Shown here: piece by piece, positions 20,741 to 25,170 of the stretch
How positions within the stretch are numbered: position 1 is the stretch's first letter
Layout of the letters: every line of letters starts with the position of its first letter
NCBI RefSeq assembly: GCF_000003815.2
Contig: NC_049981.1
Span: 22,753,005-22,778,174, forward strand
Reading direction: 5' to 3'
From: Branchiostoma floridae
Lineage: Eukaryota; Chordata; Leptocardii; Amphioxiformes; Branchiostomatidae
Length of the DNA stretch: 25,170 bases
Position numbers and translations under genes: made by a program
Notes under the pieces: model-generated
Databases searched by the model: none
Told to the model about the DNA's origin: nothing
The model's input: only the letters and a program-made list of their open reading frames with translations

Positions 20741-21069
20741 AGGTACGATTTCAGACTAACAGAAAACTGAAACAAGTAACTTTTTTTTCTCACAGGTTTG
20801 CGGCCGCCCACGGTACTATTTCTAGAATTGCTATTTCTTAACTATAAATACTTGATATCATCTGGTCCATGGTGAGTAAATAGTGCATCTTCTGCGGTAG
20901 AATCTACAAGAATGTCAAATTCATTGATGGCATACATGATTTTTGGCATACAGTATTTTAACGATCAGATGGGAAGGTATTGGTAGGTTAGCACACACTA
21001 TTTTGAGTCATACTTCACGTCATCGTTCATATCCAATTTATTACGTAAAATGTCATACAAAAGTTTCAG

Positions 21070-21400
21070 TCACTCCGCGTACGGTCACTGGACGGCTTCC
21101 CTACAGTGGAAAGTAGACCCTCACTAGCACTAGGCAGTCTGTCAGTGTCTGATGACAGAAAACCCTCAAAACTTGCCACTTTTGAAGGGCGGAAACAGTT
21201 CCTCCTCCGTTGTCACCAGGGTAGTAATCTTTGATCGGAAAGCCTTTGGAGGAAAAGCTTGGTACAGATTTGTGATAACACGAGGCACATTTTCCGGGTT
21301 GTTGATGGTTCTTTGGTCACCCGCGTGTCACTAATGGAAACCTTGTCTGATGGGGCGACGTTTTCCCGCGCTTTTGGGTCAGGACCGTTCATTCCCACAG
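21070..21400. other. GC-richer patch with overlapping short frames
   Basis: Sixty-codon frames on both strands (21152-21334 plus, 21213-21398 minus) overlap. Neither has a recognisable domain or a good splice pair. Confidence 0.3.
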
Positions 21401-22990
21401 AGAACCATCTTATCTTGTTGTCTGACAGAAAATAGCGACCTTTTGTATCAAAACATCACTTTTATCACGCCGTAAGCCAGACATTTGTTGTTGGAGGATC
21501 TTCTTATCCACTTTAGGCGGCACTAAAGACACTGTCAATTCTTTTTGGCTGGTGATTTGGCGGGAAACGTAGCATGTAAAGTTAAGCACATTACTTACCA
21601 TGCATGCTACAAATTCCCTCAACAGAAGAAAGGGACTTTTTCCTAACATGTTTCACAAACCACTGAAAGCTATGGAGTTTTCGATATATGCATATGTTTG
21701 TGTTCTTCTTTGACAAAACAAGCGCCGTCGCCATGGAAATGACATCGTGCGTAACTATATTACTATATCTTGCATACATTGTCAGAAACAAAAAGCAACG
21801 TTTTTCTTAATACTTTGTATACAATGGGTAATTAAGTTCAGGTCATCAATAGCTGAAAAATAAAAGGCGAGGGGGTAGTCACTTGGACACGATTTATAAT
21901 CACAAACCTGGCAGACTTATTTTTGTTAATTGTTTACTTTTATTGTTATCCTTCTGCAAGATTTGCATTATGTTATCGCTGTTCTATTTGAACGAAGCAT
22001 TATATACTCTTTTTATTCATGTAGAATTTGTGATAGAATCTCACTCCAATGTTAACTGCACATATCTAATTCACATTTCCTTCCATTGCTTAGAAAAAGA
22101 AACATTAAACTGAAACTGACATAACCGTGTCAAACACATAGAAAGTTAAACATTGCATCTTTCAAACTGTAACCTTTGAACCTATCTCTGACCTTTGACA
22201 TTTGGCGTGACCCCTCGGTGACAGATAATTCCATTCGTTTTGCCTTGACATTGACTGATGCGGAAAAAATTCGATTATGAACTCTTTTGATTAGTTTCCG
22301 TGGAAATTGGGAAACAGACGATTTTTCTAACATCATTTGACGTCCAGAAATAGCCATCGTGTTTTGTGATCGAATCATTATCATCCATAACTTTGTTTTG
22401 CGTATGGTAATTGCCTAGGTTCGCCATAGCGTTTTCCATAGAAGATTTGACCCATGAAACACAGTAAATACATAATCTCAGCCAAAACCTACAACCATAG
22501 TTCTATTGGTAAATTACATATTGCTACATCAGTCTGTATGTTTCGTGAGGCCTGAAAAAACACATTGCAGCATTGGCATATATTTCCAGCAACATTTACA
22601 TCATTACATGAACAGCTTTTTATGTATTCAGCGCCATAAAACTGAAATTTAGCATTATTTAAAAAAAATGATAAAGCGTGTCGTTGGGTTTACCAGGCCT
22701 TTTTCAGGTCTTTTCGCATCTTGGGCGTTGAAATCACCGTTGACACCAAAAACTATTATTAAAGATAATGCAAACATCATAAGCACACCATATGCATGAT
22801 ATAGTTATGTGGCCTAAGGGCTAAAGGACAAAAGGATAGGCGTTGCCCTCTACACCACAGGGATGTTGATGTTTAACTTGTATAGGTTTAATGTGACCAA
22901 ATCATTCAATGACTTTATATCTCACATACACCTAACATTCATTCATATTTTTTGTTACTTTCAGTTGACTTGTCAGAAAGCTAGGTAGGC
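21401..22990. other. AT-rich non-coding stretch
   Basis: Several 65-85-codon frames on either strand look like chance. No repeats were recognised. A good acceptor-like TTGTTACTTTCAG ends near 22965, but all three frames after it stop within about eight codons. Confidence 0.45.
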
Positions 22991-23104
22991 CGTTGGCGGT
23001 CATATTGAGGGTGACCATGCCAGTTGGCTTCATTGGCATTGCCATCTTCCAATTACTTTTCTTCGCACGTCTCTCTCGCCATATTTGTATGACTGTTACG
23101 TCAT
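22991..23104. promoter_or_regulatory. Cluster of CCAT-type and CRE-like words
   Basis: Three YY1-like words in about 90 bases: GGCGGTCATATTG (near 22995), GCCATCTTCC (23041-23050) and CGCCATAT (23077-23084). They are followed by TTACGTCAT (23096-23104), close to a CREB/ATF site. Such words cluster in animal promoters, but each is short and may occur by chance. No transcript can be assigned. Confidence 0.25.
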
Positions 23105-23163
23105 TACAAGCCTTCTCCTTACACCAGCCAACCAGCAGTCTTGTTACAACCAGCTGTGGCTAG
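23017..23163 (+). CDS. Small open frame with a hydrophobic start
   Basis: ATG at 23017 (ACC before it gives an A at -3) opens 48 codons ending in TAG at 23161-23163. Residues 4-17 (GFIGIAIFQLLFFA) are hydrophobic, like a signal peptide core or membrane anchor, then RLSRH gives positive charge. The C-terminal part is Ser/Thr-rich. It may be a small secreted peptide or a chance frame. It overlaps the cluster of promoter-like words, which argues against coding. No homologue is recognised. Confidence 0.12.
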   Translation: MPVGFIGIAIFQLLFFARLSRHICMTVTSLQAFSLHQPTSSLVTTSCG

Positions 23164-23182
23164 AGGAGGCTTAAAGCCAAGA

Positions 23183-23198
23183 AAATTCCCGGGAATTT
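23183..23198. repeat. 16-base perfect palindrome
   Basis: AAATTCCCGGGAATTT is its own reverse complement. Its core TTCCCGGGAA fits a TTC-N4-GAA STAT6-type site, and each half (GGGAATTT) resembles a kappa-B half-site. It lies 80 bases after the CRE-like word. Confidence 0.6.
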
Positions 23199-23204
23199 AG
23201 CCAG

Positions 23205-24060
23205 CTAATCACTCAGTCTCCCCGACACATGTCTCGTCAAAACACTTCGCACATCAACAGCCATTGATTTATGACTTTCTAATCCACCAAGAGCTGAGAG
23301 AGATTTGTGTCGACTTAGTCTGGACATCTCTGTTAAGCCGCGGTGAATGAAGAGATTCTGGCAATGACGATAGACGTCGTCTTTTTTGTAACGATTCGTC
23401 GCATTGGAGAGGTTAAAATAAACGTCTGAGAAATAAAACCACAACAGCCACGATTTCACGCGGTTTACTGTCAGCCTACAAAAGGGTTTTAGCTCCTTTA
23501 TTTGCTTGCATCCTGCGGATTTGTTTTATTTCCTCGGGAGTATTGCTACCGCCTGAGGGCGTGTGGCGGTAGGACTACCTTAAAGCACCTCAGGTTTAGA
23601 GCTATCTGTAGGCAGATTTAGACATAATAATGTGTTTAAAGATAGAAGGATCAGCGACAACCGAGTGGATAGAACGACTGAAGATAAAAAGCAAGTCTGG
23701 ATTTGTTGGAAAGCTGCATTTAGAAGAGAAGGTTAAGGCGCTCTAATTCTAAGTAATAACTACAAAGTCTGGGGGTTTAAGATACCAGAGTTTTAGGACA
23801 TGCGCACTTGACTCCGCCATCTATTTCAACGTTAGGACCTGGTGTGGGGGTGTTCACTATCTCCAAGCAGATGTTGGGATGGAAATATCGCACCGTTTTC
23901 TAACAGGAAAACATTTTAAAGAGCATGACTTTCGCGGTAAGAAATTTCCGGGGCTAATACTACCGAAACGTTCGGAGAGTGATATGCAGACGTAGACGTT
24001 TATTTTGCTCATCACATCTTGTTTCAATAAATTTAATTTTCTTCCATGTACCAATTTTTC
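23205..24060. other. Non-coding stretch with a possible promoter motif pair
   Basis: CATGCGCAC (23799-23807, an NRF1-like half-site) and CCGCCATCT (23814-23822, YY1-like) lie within 24 bases. The open frames here (84 and 95 codons, minus strand) are not recognised. Confidence 0.35.
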
Positions 24061-24068
24061 TCTACAAT

Positions 24069-24096
24069 TTCCTTCCCTTTCTTTTCCTTCCCTTTC
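24069..24096 (+). repeat. Pyrimidine tandem repeat
   Basis: TTCCTTCCCTTTC is present exactly twice (24069-24081 and 24084-24096), inside a longer pyrimidine tract. It could be read as the pyrimidine tract of an acceptor (CTCAATAG follows, ending 24104), but no clear exon follows. Confidence 0.7.
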
Positions 24097-24104
24097 CTCA
24101 ATAG

Positions 24105-25170
24105 ACAAATCCAAGTCCCAAGCCTTAGTACATACCATAAGCATTATTTACCTAACAAATTACCTAAAGATTGGAGTACAGGGTGCTCGTATAGTTTTTT
24201 TTACAACAAATCATATTGTCCACACAGTTAATATGTGTGGCCATTAATACACCCATAATGTTGTGGACATCCCTCGGTGCAAATGATATCTACAAACAGT
24301 CACAAAGGCATAGTAGCCCACATGCAGAATACTCGTAAATACACGGTCAATGCTAATGACAATGCCGTTCCAGAGCCTGTGCGATAGAGCACATTTTTTT
24401 TACATACATGAACTTCATCTTCGCGACTCATTACCCCAAACGGCACCGGTAGAACAACTATAAGGAAGTCGGGACATTTTGCTTTTAAGAGTAGAAGATT
24501 TTTCAAATATTTGGTCGGCCTATTGGCTCTTCTGCTAAGACATCTTTTATGCCATGTTGACTCATCTTTATGACTAAAAAGGCAATACACATATATTTTG
24601 GTGTGTTGGGTGTATACGGCCATAAAACGCATTAATGTACAATGTTTTATTGCCTATTGATAAGAGATGCAATGATTCTAAAACGACAATGTAGATGCGA
24701 CTTGAAGCATCCCTAGATGTATTAGGCTTTTACCATGTTGTGTTACATAATTAAAAAACATTTGAGTTACAAACTAACTCTGAGCCGAGATGTCGGTACA
24801 GATATTGCAACATTCCCATTCAAAATGTGTTTTCAACGGACCGCTGGTAATATAAGCTTGAAACCAACGGCACTGAAAAATTTGCACATGTTTTCTCTTT
24901 CACAAGGCGTACTTGTAAGACATAGTGGAGCCTTGTGGTACAGAGCGAAGACGGATGCCTATCCTAAGGAGCTATGTCAGTGATTTCGCTGACCGCCATC
25001 TTAAATCAAATCCCCGGATGTTGTACACGTTTCAGTTGATGAACACGGAGTGGACATAGAGGCGATAAATGGCCATAACTGATGGCCTTTACGTGCGCGA
25101 GGGTCAGCTACCTGGCGTCTATTGTAGTAAATGGCCAACTGACTGGACAGGTTACGCCTCTCCGCGGACT
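24105..25170. other. Right-edge stretch, mostly non-coding
   Basis: A 110-codon minus-strand frame (24300-24632) and an 82-codon plus-strand frame (24735-24983) show no domain. ACCGCCATCTT (24992-25002) is a good YY1-type word. At the very edge, a minus-strand frame is open from 25168 down to about 25000 and contains CAG|GTAGCT as a possible donor, so an exon running in from outside cannot be excluded. Confidence 0.35.

Larger units (their letters stand above)
19660..21060. other. Non-coding stretch with minor repeats
   Basis: Contains the palindrome TGTACATGTACA (19986-19997), GATACAGGTACAAGG near 19819, and the tandem pair at 20719-20740. A strong acceptor-like sequence, a T-run then CTCACAG, ends at about 20795, but every frame after it stops within about 25 codons. 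Confidence 0.45.

Noticed and set aside
20800-20807. NotI site GCGGCCGC as cloning vector junction
   Set aside because: Sequence on both sides is ordinary genomic AT-rich DNA with no vector or polylinker features; an isolated site is natural.
24300-24632. 110-codon minus-strand frame as a gene
   Set aside because: No domain, no splice signals at its edges, and composition like its non-coding flanks.
1-25170. CRISPR array, operon or prokaryotic gene cluster
   Set aside because: There are no evenly spaced direct repeats with unique spacers, no long dense coding frames, and the repeats present are eukaryotic in type.

Overview
This is an AT-rich eukaryotic window with little coding sequence. 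It has no operons, no ribosome binding site spacing and no full-length protein gene. What it does hold is typical of an animal genome: a tRNA-derived SINE remnant, the 3' end of a non-LTR retrotransposon with an AATAAA signal and a (TTCA)n tail, small inverted-repeat elements, short microsatellites, and a few candidate exons next to splice signals. The retrotransposon tail, the TGTACATGTAC palindromes and the degenerate GTACAGG tracts remind me of a lancelet (Branchiostoma). That is an inference from repeat style, not a proven assignment.

Layout. At 1-560 is the best exon candidate, a C-terminal coding exon on the minus strand (481-558) behind a good splice acceptor; its 3' UTR would run off the left edge. 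At 1.0-1.2 kb are two interrupted hairpins, and at 2.7-2.83 kb a decayed SINE. At 2.9-3.7 kb are A-rich tracts and GTAC-rich words. At 4.1-5.7 kb are a decayed coding-like stretch, a MITE-like element and a CpG-dense patch inside a 105-codon minus-strand frame. The 6.87-9.30 kb segment is the most unusual: two islands packed with CTTAAA/TTTAAG and TTTACG/CGTAAA words, arranged as divergent inverted repeats. They enclose about 1.75 kb that holds an octamer, a CCAAT box and a short basic open frame.

At 12.17-12.31 kb is a second, decayed copy of the MITE-like family. At about 13.85-14.03 kb is the retrotransposon 3' end. From 14 kb to 23 kb the sequence is mostly AT-rich and featureless, with a few GC-richer islands (16.5, 17.8, 18.5, 19.5 and 21.2 kb) that carry short open frames of uncertain meaning. 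At 23.0-25.0 kb are CCGCCATCT-like and CRE-like words, a 16-base perfect palindrome and a tandem pyrimidine repeat.

No pathway can be rebuilt. The likeliest reading is intron and intergenic sequence containing the tail of one minus-strand gene and several old transposons. Open frames of about 100 codons are expected by chance in a window of this size, so most are not reported as genes.
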